A stretch of DNA of 64,000 nucleotides. Origin: Salarias fasciatus. Lineage: Eukaryota; Chordata; Actinopteri; Blenniiformes; Blenniidae. The stretch lies in assembly GCF_902148845.1 (NCBI RefSeq), contig NC_043745.1:32997341-33061340 (forward strand). The letters are read 5' to 3'. Positions 1-10,080 of the stretch are shown piece after piece (the first letter of the stretch is position 1; the number at the start of each line of letters is the position of its first letter). A model generated the notes under the pieces. It searched no databases, was not told the DNA's origin, and was given only the letters and a program-made list of their open reading frames with translations. A program made the translations under genes and the position numbers.

Positions 1-17
1 TTCTCCCAGGGTCGTCA

Positions 18-219
18 GATTATCTCTGAAAATACTGTCTCATCTCCATTAGCAGCTTACTGCGGGTGCAGGACAACACGTATATAAGTGCTGTGAGTGA
101 AGAGGAGAGACACAGAGACAGTGAAGGTGCAGAAAGAAAGAGAGCCATCTCTTTGTTTTGCACTTCTTCCTCTGCTCAGCTCCTCTTTGCTAACGCAAAC
201 ACCCTCTAATCCAACACAG
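18..219 (+). promoter_or_regulatory. pde6h: Promoter and non-coding exon 1 of the first PDE6 gamma gene
   Basis: A TATA box (TATATAAG, 81-88) is followed about 30 bases later by a purine-rich leader that ends in a consensus splice donor (CACAG|gtaagt, cut after 219). A GATTA core, the type bound by CRX/OTX photoreceptor factors, lies at 18-22. The third copy of the gene has the same layout (TATA, short leader, donor). That supports a non-coding first exon joined to the coding exon at about 1150. The transcription start is inferred, not measured. Confidence 0.6.
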
Positions 220-1155
220 GTAAGTCTCTCATCACCTGCTGTTAGCGTTCGTCTGATCAGTTTCTACCGAGGCCTTCAAAATGTATTTGTTTAGTTTTGT
301 TTGTGTTTGGGGATTAGATGTATCTGTGATTTATCAATTTAAATGATCACAGCTTGGGATTTAGCTTTCTGCAGAGTAAACTAATCAGAAATGAATTAAT
401 TAGAAAAACTACAATGCTATATTTATTTAGAATTTAGCATCAGATGTCTAACTAAATATGATGTGAAAAGGACAATAGAGTTCATTTTCTAAGTGTGTAG
501 CAATAATTTAAAACTCACAGTTCAATATGTAATATTTTGTGAAGGTCCTGCATCTTCTTAATGTCTTCTGAATAAGGAAATTAATCTATGATGGTGTCAT
601 CAGCATAAATGCGTACTTTTGCATCCAAATCTCCCCATTGCTTAACATGCAAAAAATTGGATGATCACTTAATCTTAGCCCATTTTAGATAATCGTAGCA
701 TAAATGCTGACAATCACAAGGATTTAGCAAGATGATTTTCCCCTAATGTTTGCATACATAACGCTATGGAGGAGCAAAGTAGAATGAGCAAAAATCCAAA
801 ATGGGTATGCAGGAAACAAAGTGAAATGGTGTACAGAGGAAAAAAAAAAGCTGAAAGATTTATTATTAGCAACAATAAATATGTCTGACTGCATTCAGCT
901 TTCACGTAATTACTAAATCAGATAGCTAACAAGATACTCTACTTTCATGACTGCTCATATATGATTACATAATGTTCAGTGTGTCATTTTACCACGGCTT
1001 AAAATTAGACATAATCACCGAATTATGACGAAGTATACACAGCACAAGCTTTGGGTAATTGGGATTAGCATAAAGGAGATTATATAATGAAGGTAATAAT
1101 CTGAGACCTCATGAGGAAAGCAAATGACATAACATCATTTCATATCTTTGTAGAA

Positions 1156-1611
1156 ATGGACGCAGCAGCAGCAGCTCCTGGAGGCAGCAAGGCCGCTCCC
1201 CCCAAGTTCAAGCAGAAGGAGACCAGGCAGTTCAAGAGCAAGGCTCCCAAAGCTGGACAGAAGGGGTGAGTCTGGAACACAACGGGGCAAAAGTACTGCG
1301 CTGCAGGGCAACTTTAGCAGTCGCTGACTTTCAACCTTGAGATCAATAAAGAATCAAAAGAAATTCTGTACAAAACAGGATCTTAACGTCTCTGTCTTTT
1401 GTTCAGATTTAATGACGTTCCTGGGATGGAGGGCCTTGGAGGTAACTACAAATCCAAACAATACTTCAAACTGAAAATGTGTGGGAGGCATTAGTAAAGA
1501 CAGAGATCAGTAACCGTTCTCTCCTGTCCCACAGATGCAGCGATCGTCTGCCCCTGGGAGGCGTTTGGCGACATGGAGCTGAGTGATCTTGCCCAGTTTG
1601 GCATCGTCTAG
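1156..1611 (+). CDS. pde6h: Cone-type PDE6 gamma (inhibitory) subunit, copy A
   Basis: Three coding exons, 1156-1265, 1407-1441 and 1535-1611, all with GT-AG borders, give a 73-residue protein. It has the family layout: a proline/lysine-rich centre ([18 protein letters not shown], about residues 15-32) that contacts the PDE6 catalytic subunits and transducin, a DVPGMEGLG linker, and a C-terminus [20 protein letters not shown] that plugs the cGMP pocket. The end matches fish cone gamma better than rod gamma. Known PDE6G and PDE6H are 83-87 residues; this one is shorter at the N-terminus, lacks the threonine-proline site and has a shorter stretch before CPWEAF. A poly-A signal lies at 2044. It acts in photoreceptor outer segments by keeping PDE6 off until transducin is activated. 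The family is certain; the orthologue (pde6h or a side branch) is not. Confidence 0.88.
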
Positions 1612-1972
1612 ACCTTCATGCCAAGCAGGAACAGTTTATTCTTGGTGGCTGCTATCCAGCAGCTGTCCCCTTTCCAGCTCTTTCTCCTCACTTCCATTGT
1701 GGAGAACCACTGAAGAATGAAGTGGGAGTTGTTTTTCTTCGACCCTTCGATCAGTGGAGGAAGAAGCTCTTGGACTGCAGCCCCCGGGAATGACTCATGG
1801 GCCATTACCATCTGGAAGACTTCTCTGAGCTTTGGACAGTCTTTGATCACACGGTAGTGGCCTCAGTCTCCTGTGTAGCCCAGCAACAGAGTAAAAGTGT
1901 CACTCACTGTACCGCCGCTTGGGTTTCGTTGATGGGATTGTTGGCCAAAATCCCCACAATATACATTCTGTG

Positions 1973-2006
<34 letters not shown>

Positions 2007-2043
2007 AGTGTATTATCAAGCGGAGTTCTGTTTGTTTCTGTAA
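1612..2043 (+). other. 3' untranslated region of PDE6 gamma copy A
   Basis: Bases from the stop codon to the AATAAA signal. There is no coding potential beyond chance frames. A TATC microsatellite lies near the end. Confidence 0.5.
1974..2006. repeat. TATC tetranucleotide microsatellite
   Basis: About eight uninterrupted TATC units in the 3' UTR of PDE6 gamma copy A. Confidence 0.95.
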
Positions 2044-2049
2044 AATAAA
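2044..2049 (+). terminator. Poly-A signal of PDE6 gamma copy A
   Basis: AATAAA 433 bases past the stop codon, in A/T-rich DNA. It is the first good signal downstream. Confidence 0.55.
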
Positions 2050-2205
2050 ATATATTTTAGTAAGAATATTATTGACTTCCCTTTCATCATTTATGCATCA
2101 CATTTTTCTGTTTATATTGTCTACACAAATTCAGTTCTGCTATTTACAATCAAATGAAAAATCAAATCAATCTTTATTGACAACATTAAAATAAAAAACA
2201 AATAA

Positions 2206-2210
<5 letters not shown>

Positions 2211-2246
<36 letters not shown>
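2211..2246. repeat. TA dinucleotide repeat
   Basis: About 17 TA units in A/T-rich sequence that follows the LINE-derived region. Confidence 0.95.
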
Positions 2247-2249
<3 letters not shown>

Positions 2250-2491
2250 AAATAAAAATAGCCACACCTTCACCAAAATTGCATGTGTGCTCAGACACAC
2301 ACGCAAACAAATGTGGACACACACAAACGCACACACTCCCACTCTAGTCACATACATTTGGGAGCCACAGCGTGGCACTGAGCATCATGGGAAACACCAC
2401 CAATGGGGTCGTCCTCAGCGGGAGAAGTCATGGGCCAAGAGTGCTGGGACACTGGGAGCTGTCCCCCAACCCCACCAGATCAGCCCCCCCC

Positions 2492-2523
<32 letters not shown>
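2492..2523. repeat. CA dinucleotide repeat
   Basis: About 16 CA units directly after a short C run. Confidence 0.95.
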
Positions 2524-2524
<1 letters not shown>

Positions 2525-2789
2525 GGTGTGGAGCCCCCCAGCCAGCCAGGATGGGAGGACCCCTGCACCGGATCCCCCACAGTTAACCAGAACAAACTCC
2601 CAGTGTGAAGGACCTCCTCGAGAAGCAACAGTTAAAAAAATCAAAAACTTCAAAATATAAAATGAAGTAAAAAGTGAATGTAAAATAAGTAAATAAGTAA
2701 AAAAAAAAAGTGAAAGTACATAATAAATGAAAATAAATAAATAAATGATGGTGAAAATATGAATAATATTAAAAAATCAAAGTCTGATT

Positions 2790-3065
2790 AAAAAAGTGTG
2801 TCTTTAAACTTCCTTTAAAAATATCAGCGGTCTCTGTGGTCCTGAGGCTCTCTGGCAGGCTGTTCCACAGGCGGGGCCGTAGTAGCTGAAGGCCGCCTCA
2901 CCGTGGATCTTGGTTCTGGTTTTTGGGATGCACAGTAAGCTGCTGCCAGAGGACCTCAGGGTCCGCGAGGGTCGACATAGTGAAAACAGATCAGCTAAAT
3001 AAGAAGGAGCATGGCCTTTAAGACATTTAAAAACTAATAAGATAACCTCAACGGAATATGTCACT
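2790..3065 (-). mobile_element. LINE fragment (CR1/L2/Rex1 group), C-terminal end of ORF2
   Basis: The minus strand encodes a recognisable tail of a non-LTR retrotransposon ORF2 (FKCLKGHAPSYLADLF, then PSRTLRSSGSSLL and KTRTKIHGEAAFSYYGP), the region after the reverse transcriptase in fish CR1-group LINEs. The frame drifts near its end, so the copy is old. The LTR element beside it inserted into this fragment: the LINE side continues at 9135, after a 5-base duplication. The A/T-rich DNA at 2150-2790 may be its 3' tail, but I cannot prove that. Confidence 0.75.
3061..3065. repeat. Target-site duplication of the LTR element, left copy
   Basis: TCACT immediately before the left LTR. The same five bases follow the right LTR at 9135-9139, as expected for a Ty3/gypsy-type integrase. 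Confidence 0.9.
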
Positions 3066-3872
3066 TGTGATGCGGATCCTTGTCTGTTGTTGAAATGATG
3101 GCACAGCCAAAGGTGATGATGATGTTGAGTTGATTTATTTCACCAAACGTAATCCCAAAGTGCAGAAAAAACAAGGAGCTCCAAAAACTATTTACAGAAA
3201 AGAATAGGAAGGAAAAAGAAAATTCTTACAATGTTCACTGGCTTTCTGTCACCTCCACTGTAACAACGCAAAACCAACACTGGCAGGCTCCCACTCTCTC
3301 TCAGTCAGAGGGAAGTCTGACTCTCACTCTCTTCACAGGTGGAGGTGGGCCTCCTTTTAACACCACAGGCCCCTCCCCTCAGGGAATTAACAAGGGAATC
3401 ACAGTTTTCTTCCACAAAACATAATAAATCCCCATAATAAATTAATGGTAATTTGTTCAGAAATATACAGAAACAAACAGTCGAACCACTGCATTTCAAA
3501 ATAGGTCCGAAACAAAAATAAATTATTTTCATGCCGAACTTTGCACCTTTCAGTGACGTCATCATGACGTCACTTCCGGGTTTCCCCATCTGACGGCTAT
3601 AAACAGGAAGTGAACTCGGAGCTCGGTTTGGCTGTGGGAGGACGTGAATGGGACATGAATACTGGTGAAAAAGTTTGCAGGGTGATAGATTATGGCAGGA
3701 GGATGATTTGGCAGCGGTCGAGTGTGCACCCACGACTACTGCGGTGAATAACAATGTCCAACTATGCGGGGAACGGAGCAGACAAACGGAGAAAAGACAC
3801 AGGTGAGTGTAATGTGTGTTTTAATGAGCTCCAGCGCTGCGCCGCGGCCACCGTCAGAGTGACTCCGTCACA
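3066..3872 (-). repeat. 3' LTR of the Gmr1-like element
   Basis: 807 bases, matching 8328-9134 base for base as far as I can read. The minus-strand interior beside it ends in a purine-rich tract (GGGAGGAAGGGGATGA, 3873-3888), the usual plus-strand primer site. Confidence 0.93.
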
Positions 3873-6800
3873 TCATCCCCTTCCTCCCGGAGGTTGACAA
3901 AGTTTTGGCAACCTGGACAGATAATCTGCGACCAGGTTACTCCTTCCCGATCGGTGCCGTATCACAAACTTGAATGGCTGCAGTGAAAGGTACCAACGTG
4001 TCAGTCGACTGTTGTGGTCCTTCATCGAGTTGATCCAGGTGAGGGCCCGGTGATCCGTCTCCAGATCAAACTCCCTGCCAAGTAGGTAGTACCTCAGGCT
4101 CTCCAGGGCCCACTTTATTGCAAGTCCTTCCTTCTCCACAACCGAGTATCTGGACTCTCGGGGAAGTAACTTGCGGCTCAGGTACAGGACAGGCTGCTCA
4201 GCTCCTTGCTCCCCCTGGGCAAGGACAGCCCCAAGGCCCACTTCCGAGGCATCCACTTGCACCAGGAACCGGCGGTTGAAGTCTGGGCTGCGCAACACTG
4301 GAGAGGAACAGAGGAGCGTTTTCAGAGTGCTGAAAGCCATTTCACACTCCTCGGTCCAGGTCACAGGATTCTTCTGATCCTTCGTGGTGAGTGCAGTGAG
4401 CGGTGCTGCAATTGTGGCGAATTGTGGGACAAACCGTCGATACCATCCAGCCAGGCCCAGGAAGGATCGCACCTCCTTTTTGGTTCGAGGACGAGGACAC
4501 TTCTGGATAGCTTCCACCTTATCCACTTGAGGTCGTACCTCTCCTTTTCCCAGCTGATAGCCAAGGTACCGAGTCTCATGGCGGGCCCACGCACATTTGG
4601 CCACATTCAGGGTCAGCCCAGCCGCTTGTATCTTCTTCAGGACATGTCTTAGGTGTTGAATGTGCTCCTCCCATGTGCCACTGAAAATCACATCGTCGAT
4701 GTAAGCTGCACTGAAAGCTTCGCAGCCCTGAAGCACTTTGTCCATCAGGCGCTGGAAGGTTGCTGGAGCTCCATGCAGTCCAAATGGCATCACCGTAAAC
4801 TGGAACAGTCCTGCAGGTGTGCGAAAGGCTGTGTAGGGCCGACTGGAAGCCTCCAGTGGTACCTGCCAATAACCTTTGCACAGATCCAGAGTGGTGATGA
4901 ATGAAGCTGAGCCAATCCGGTCCAGGAGGTCATCCACCCTGGGCATTGGGTATGCATCAAACTCCGAGATGGCATTGAGCTTGCGGAAGTCAATACAGAT
5001 GCGCAGGGACCCATCCTTCTTGTAGACGATGACCACTGGGCTACACCACTCTGAAGTTGATGGCTCAATGACTCCAAGTGCCAGCATCGATTCCACCTCC
5101 TTCCTGAGCTGCGCCACAAGCTGTTGAGGGACACGGTACGGACATTGGCGAATGGGAGTGCGGTCCTTCAGCCTGATCACATGCTCGGTGAGGGTGGTTC
5201 TGCCAGGTTCTGTTTTGAAGAGTGCAGGCATCTCCTGGAACACCTTCAAAAGGTCAGCAGTCTGGTTGGCTGGAAGATGGGTCACAAGAGGTTCTGAGGC
5301 TTCGGTCACTACAGGAACACCGGGGTCCTCCTCTTCCTCTTCCACCTTCCTCACCAGCAATGCCGCATCCAGCGTATCCCGCAGAACCTCCTTCCACTCC
5401 TTCAAGAGGTTCACATGGTAAATCTGCTTAGACTTTTTCTTGTCCGGTTGTTGCACCTCATAAGTAACCGGCCCCATCCGTCTGGTGATGGTATAAGGGC
5501 CCTGCCACTTGGCCAACAACTTGCTGCTGGAGGACGGAAGCAGAAGCAGGACTTTTTGGCCAGGCTGGAACTCTCTTTGTCTGGCCTGCTGATCATACCA
5601 GGTCTTCTGCTTCTTCTGGGCTTCTTTCAGGTTCTCCTTAGCTTCATCCCGGTACCTGGATAAGCGCTCCCTCATCTGCAGCACGTACTGGACAATCCCC
5701 CGCTCGCTGGACCTGGGTTCTTCTGCAGTCCATGTTTTGTTCAACAAGTCCAATGGTCCTTGCACATCCCAACCGTACAGGAGCTCGAAGGGTGAAAATC
5801 CAGTCGAAGCCTGTGGCACTTCTCGATACGCGAAGAGGAGAAAGGGCAGCCATCTGTCCCAGTCTCTTCCAGTGTCACTCACGAACTTCTGCAGCATCCT
5901 TTTCAGTGTCTGGTTGAACCGTTCTACCAGACCATCGGTTTGTGGATGATACGGTGTCGTTCGCAAGGCCGTGATCCCCAGCTGCTTGTGGAACATCTGC
6001 AACAGCCGAGAAGTGAAATTAGTTCCCTGATCCGTGAGGATTTCGTCTGGGATCCCGACTCTGGAGAAGAACTGAACCAAGGCACGGAGAACAGCAGGAG
6101 CAGTGATGGTGTGCAATGGGAAGGCCTCAGGGTACCGAGTGGCGTAGTCACAGACTACGAGGATGTACTGATGGCCTCGCCCGCTCTTGACCAACGGCCC
6201 AACAATGTCCATTGCTATCCTGCGGAATGGAGTGGTAATGACTGGGAGTGGATGAAGGAAAGCCCTGTCCGATTTGCGTGTTGGTGCAGTCTTTTGACAT
6301 GTAGGGCATGTAGCGCAGTATGTGTGAATGTCGTTATACATGCCGGGCCAGTAAAAACGAGAACTCACACGCAAATAAGTCTTATGGCGCCCAAAATGCC
6401 CCGCCCATGGGAGTGTGTGTGCGAGGTGCATGACCAACTGTCGGCAAGATGCAGGGACAACCATTCGTTTCTGATCATTGGTACAGACATGCAACACGTC
6501 ACCCACCATAAGGAACTGCTCTTTACCCGTGACATTGGCATTTGCATTTTCTTTAGTACCGATCTTTTGAAAACAGGGTTTTAAAGTTACATCCTGCCTC
6601 TGTAACTCTGCAATATTTTCAGGTACCTTCCACAAGTCACCCACATTTAGACTCTCGGCATCCTGTTTGCTCAACCCCAGTTGTTTCTCAAATTGCCTTT
6701 GACGCCTTGATTTTCGAAAACCTTTGGTGCCCCCTTCAAACACACTGTCGTCCAAGTCTGGCAGAGGTTCAAGACCCATCTTAGCTTGTGACCGAGTAAC

Positions 6801-8309
6801 CACAGGGCATGTAACCTTATCAGCCACATCAATCACATTCACCTCACCCATATCACATTCTGTTTTCTTTAAAAGATTCAGAAGTACAGGGAAGTCGGTA
6901 CCAAGCACAAGGTCAACAGGCAAGTTCTCCACCACAGCAACAGTCAGCAGATAAGATTGTTCATCAATTATCAGAGTAACTTCAGCTGTCGGGTACGCGT
7001 GTGTATCACCATGGACACAGACAATGTCAGTTTTCAGATGATAATCCACACAGTTCACAGGAACCAAGCTCCTCCTCACCAGTGAGGCAAAGCTACCACT
7101 GTCCAGCAGTGCTGTCACCTGCTGGCCATTCAGAGTCACAGTTCGCAGTGTCTGCTCCTTCAGACCGTTGTTAGAGCAGAGTTCACTCTCCGAACGAGGT
7201 GCATAGCAGGCACCAGTGAGTTTGCCCCTCCGTACTGGACACACAGAGGCTTTATGTCCCAGTTGCTGGCAATAATAGCAAACAAGAGGCTTACCTAATG
7301 CTGGCTGGTTCGTAGGTGAGCTGAGGTTACCTCGTGCATCAGGGCCAGTCTCTCTGCTGTGCCGAGCTGGTGCAGAATGTTGAGGAGGTCGCGGCGCCGA
7401 ACTGGTGTAGCGCGGCGGTGCTGCTCGACGAGCATTCTGGTACTGAAGCGCCAGCTTTGCTGCAGTCAGGCCATCCTCAGGTTCATGCTCCCGGACCCAG
7501 GTGCGGACATCAGCAGGCAGGATCCGGAGAAGCTGCTCCAAGATAACGAGCTCCCCGATTTGCTCCTTGGTGAGCTGGTCTGGTCGGATCCATCGTCTGT
7601 ACAGTCCTCTCAGCCGGTGGTACGTCTCTGTGGGCGTCTCTCCCGATGGTACGATGGTGGACCGGAACCGCTGCCGGTACGTTTCCGGGGAAATGTCAAA
7701 TTTGGCCAACAGAGCTGCTTTTAGCTCCCAGTAGCAGTGCGCCTCATCCTCGTCCATCGCTGCATATGCTTCGAGTGCCTTCCCAGACAGCAGTGGCACA
7801 AGGCGGCATGCCCACTCAGTCTCCGGCCATCTCCATGTCCTGGCGATGCGTTCGAAGCGCAGCAGATAATTTTCAATGTCCTCCCCCATCTGATACGGTG
7901 GGATCTTCGGCTCCATGGTGTATAGTCTTTGATCTGGAGGTGGCTGCAACTGCAGTACACTCGAGTCTCCACCATACTGCAGCTGGTCCACAGTGGCGGT
8001 CTCTCCTGCAGGTTGCTTCATGGGCAGCGTCATTCGCGGGCTGGCTGAATCAAAGAGCTCCTCCCCGAGTGCATCGCTGCCAACAGGAAAGCCTGGCTGG
8101 AGCGAGATGCGGAGGTTGCGAATCTCCTCCTGGAGACCCTCCTCTCTCCTCTGCTGCTCTGTCAGGAAAGTTCTCATTAGGCCAAGGAGCTCCCCCATCG
8201 GTTCCTGTGCTCCTGCAGCAGCTCCAGGCTTCTCACTGTCATCGCAGACAGCCATCTCTTCCTCCTCATGTTTCCTCTGTTGGGATCGACGTTTCTTTCG
8301 GCTTGCCAT
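3873..8309 (-). CDS. Gag-pol polyprotein of the Gmr1-like element
   Basis: One continuous frame of about 1478 residues from the methionine at 8309 (upstream in-frame codons fall partly in the LTR). Order of parts, counted from the frame's first methionine at 8372: gag-like region to about 350; CCHC zinc knuckle (CYYCQQLGHKASVC) near 370; aspartic protease motif LLDSGS near 425; integrase with HHCC finger and DDE core at about 655-820 (DIVGPL, LTDQGTNF, LVERFNQTL); a GPY-type module to about 985; reverse transcriptase with YIDD near 1225; RNase H to about 1490. Integrase before reverse transcriptase is the Gmr1 signature. This is an element gene, not a host gene. Confidence 0.92.
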   Translation of the reverse strand: MASRKKRRSQQRKHEEEEMAVCDDSEKPGAAAGAQEPMGELLGLMRTFLTEQQRREEGLQEEIRNLRISLQPGFPVGSDALGEELFDSASPRMTLPMKQPAGETATVDQLQYGGDSSVLQLQPPPDQRLYTMEPKIPPYQMGEDIENYLLRFERIARTWRWPETEWACRLVPLLSGKALEAYAAMDEDEAHCYWELKAALLAKFDISPETYRQRFRSTIVPSGETPTETYHRLRGLYRRWIRPDQLTKEQIGELVILEQLLRILPADVRTWVREHEPEDGLTAAKLALQYQNARRAAPPRYTSSAPRPPQHSAPARHSRETGPDARGNLSSPTNQPALGKPLVCYYCQQLGHKASVCPVRRGKLTGACYAPRSESELCSNNGLKEQTLRTVTLNGQQVTALLDSGSFASLVRRSLVPVNCVDYHLKTDIVCVHGDTHAYPTAEVTLIIDEQSYLLTVAVVENLPVDLVLGTDFPVLLNLLKKTECDMGEVNVIDVADKVTCPVVTRSQAKMGLEPLPDLDDSVFEGGTKGFRKSRRQRQFEKQLGLSKQDAESLNVGDLWKVPENIAELQRQDVTLKPCFQKIGTKENANANVTGKEQFLMVGDVLHVCTNDQKRMVVPASCRQLVMHLAHTLPWAGHFGRHKTYLRVSSRFYWPGMYNDIHTYCATCPTCQKTAPTRKSDRAFLHPLPVITTPFRRIAMDIVGPLVKSGRGHQYILVVCDYATRYPEAFPLHTITAPAVLRALVQFFSRVGIPDEILTDQGTNFTSRLLQMFHKQLGITALRTTPYHPQTDGLVERFNQTLKRMLQKFVSDTGRDWDRWLPFLLFAYREVPQASTGFSPFELLYGWDVQGPLDLLNKTWTAEEPRSSERGIVQYVLQMRERLSRYRDEAKENLKEAQKKQKTWYDQQARQREFQPGQKVLLLLPSSSSKLLAKWQGPYTITRRMGPVTYEVQQPDKKKSKQIYHVNLLKEWKEVLRDTLDAALLVRKVEEEEEDPGVPVVTEASEPLVTHLPANQTADLLKVFQEMPALFKTEPGRTTLTEHVIRLKDRTPIRQCPYRVPQQLVAQLRKEVESMLALGVIEPSTSEWCSPVVIVYKKDGSLRICIDFRKLNAISEFDAYPMPRVDDLLDRIGSASFITTLDLCKGYWQVPLEASSRPYTAFRTPAGLFQFTVMPFGLHGAPATFQRLMDKVLQGCEAFSAAYIDDVIFSGTWEEHIQHLRHVLKKIQAAGLTLNVAKCAWARHETRYLGYQLGKGEVRPQVDKVEAIQKCPRPRTKKEVRSFLGLAGWYRRFVPQFATIAAPLTALTTKDQKNPVTWTEECEMAFSTLKTLLCSSPVLRSPDFNRRFLVQVDASEVGLGAVLAQGEQGAEQPVLYLSRKLLPRESRYSVVEKEGLAIKWALESLRYYLLGREFDLETDHRALTWINSMKDHNSRLTRWYLSLQPFKFVIRHRSGRSNLVADYLSRLPKLCQPPGGRG

Positions 8310-8327
8310 CCCACCACTGCCACCATA

Positions 8328-9134
8328 TGTGATGCGGATCCTTGTCTGTTGTTGAAATGATGGCACAGCCAAAGGTGATGATGATGTTGAGTTGATTTAT
8401 TTCACCAAACGTAATCCCAAAGTGCAGAAAAAACAAGGAGCTCCAAAAACTATTTACAGAAAAGAATAGGAAGGAAAAAGAAAATTCTTACAATGTTCAC
8501 TGGCTTTCTGTCACCTCCACTGTAACAACGCAAAACCAACACTGGCAGGCTCCCACTCTCTCTCAGTCAGAGGGAAGTCTGACTCTCACTCTCTTCACAG
8601 GTGGAGGTGGGCCTCCTTTTAACACCACAGGCCCCTCCCCTCAGGGAATTAACAAGGGAATCACAGTTTTCTTCCACAAAACATAATAAATCCCCATAAT
8701 AAATTAATGGTAATTTGTTCAGAAATATACAGAAACAAACAGTCGAACCACTGCATTTCAAAATAGGTCCGAAACAAAAATAAATTATTTTCATGCCGAA
8801 CTTTGCACCTTTCAGTGACGTCATCATGACGTCACTTCCGGGTTTCCCCATCTGACGGCTATAAACAGGAAGTGAACTCGGAGCTCGGTTTGGCTGTGGG
8901 AGGACGTGAATGGGACATGAATACTGGTGAAAAAGTTTGCAGGGTGATAGATTATGGCAGGAGGATGATTTGGCAGCGGTCGAGTGTGCACCCACGACTA
9001 CTGCGGTGAATAACAATGTCCAACTATGCGGGGAACGGAGCAGACAAACGGAGAAAAGACACAGGTGAGTGTAATGTGTGTTTTAATGAGCTCCAGCGCT
9101 GCGCCGCGGCCACCGTCAGAGTGACTCCGTCACA
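8328..9134 (-). repeat. 5' LTR of the Gmr1-like element
   Basis: 807 bases, twin of 3066-3872. It contains paired TGACGTCA sites and a TATA-like CTATAAAC reading on the plus strand, and a GTGAGT donor-like site near its right end. These could act on host DNA, but no activity can be inferred from sequence alone. Confidence 0.93.
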
Positions 9135-9139
9135 TCACT
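9135..9139. repeat. Target-site duplication of the LTR element, right copy
   Basis: TCACT, identical to 3061-3065. Confidence 0.9.
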
Positions 9140-9779
9140 ATTAAACAGATCCACTCAGTTAAAAGTCAAGAGTTTATGGAAAGAAAAAAAGGTAGATATA
9201 AAAGGACAATAAATTAAGAGGATTAAGAGTGAAAGAAAATATGAATGAAATGAAAAAAAAGCTTCATATGCACAGACCCCATATGGCTTTTTTTTTTTTT
9301 TTTTTTTTTTTAGATTTAAATGATTCGTGTTTATCTATTCTCCCAAATGATGGTGTGCTGGGCTCAGTCTTGACACTGAGCGTGGGACCCTGGTTCGAAC
9401 CTGGGTGTAAATTCCAGCCAAGTGCAGCTTTCACCCCGTAAAGAGGAGCTGAAACACTTCTTATCATGTTGGTGGATTTGTGCTATCTAATTTCTTTAAT
9501 CTCTTTGTTCTATCATATTAGCCTTTTTTTCAATCAAGCTCATGGCGTCTCACCATCCATTATTTATTCTTATACTTTTCTTTAAAAGAAAAAATGTGCA
9601 TGTTTTCTCCAAAACTGCTTTTTCACTGGGTATTTTTCTGTTATTATTAGTAGAACGATCATTTTATAAAGGTCTAGGATGGGCAAATTACACAAGAGAC
9701 TGTTACGCAGACAAAAAAAAAAAAAAAAAAAAACAGAAAAAAAACAAAGATCTTTCAGATATGCTGTATATATTTCAGG
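9140..9779. other. Gene-free stretch with poly-T and poly-A runs
   Basis: It contains the far side of the disrupted LINE, a T run of about 25 bases near 9288, a GGTTCGAACC box at about 9393 that resembles an RNA polymerase III B box, and an A run near 9714. I see no gene. A tRNA-derived SINE is possible but not supported by a good A box or T-arm. Confidence 0.4.
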
Positions 9780-9785
9780 TTTATT
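9780..9785 (-). terminator. Likely poly-A signal of PDE6 gamma copy B
   Basis: TTTATT on the plus strand reads AATAAA on the minus strand, about 300 bases past the copy B stop codon. Confidence 0.4.
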
Positions 9786-10080
9786 AAGGGAACTTTAATT
9801 ACAAAATACATTCTCTTTTATGAAAAATAGACATTTACTGGATGTTAACAAAATCACAATTTATCAATGAATCCACACTAGAAACAGTTATTTTAATCTC
9901 AAACACACTGGCTGCACTAATAGCATTCTTGTTCTTGGTCTATCATCTTCTGCTTATACAGAGTCAACATGAGGTATTTCAATCAAGAGACTTGGATCTT
10001 TAAATGCAGGAATGGGTTTCTGTGTTCAGATGCCTTGAAGTTGAATAAAAGTGCAGTCGGATGACAGCAAGGATCTACAC

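Larger units (their letters stand above)
3066..9134 (-). mobile_element. Gmr1-like Ty3/gypsy LTR retrotransposon, looks whole
   Basis: A 6069-base element on the minus strand. It has two 807-base LTRs that look identical by eye, TGTGA...TCACA ends, a 5-base target duplication, a purine tract beside the 3' LTR and one long gag-pol frame. Integrase lies before reverse transcriptase, an order unusual for Ty3/gypsy but known for Gmr1 of Atlantic cod and its kin. Identical LTRs and an open frame indicate a recent insertion. It inserted into an older LINE between two PDE6 gamma genes. Confidence 0.93.

Noticed and set aside
2287-2660. Three overlapping frames with TH repeats
   Set aside because: They are produced by the CA microsatellite.
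3305-3754. 149-codon minus-strand frame, repeated at 8567-9016
   Set aside because: It lies wholly within the two LTRs and is identical because the LTRs are; no protein family is recognised.
4171-8355. Many plus-strand frames of 60-230 codons
   Set aside because: They lie antisense to the gag-pol frame of the LTR element and show no family features.
9355-9420. tRNA gene or tRNA-derived SINE around GGTTCGAACC
   Set aside because: The B-box-like word is present, but the T-arm does not pair into a 5-bp stem and no A box at the right distance was found on either strand.
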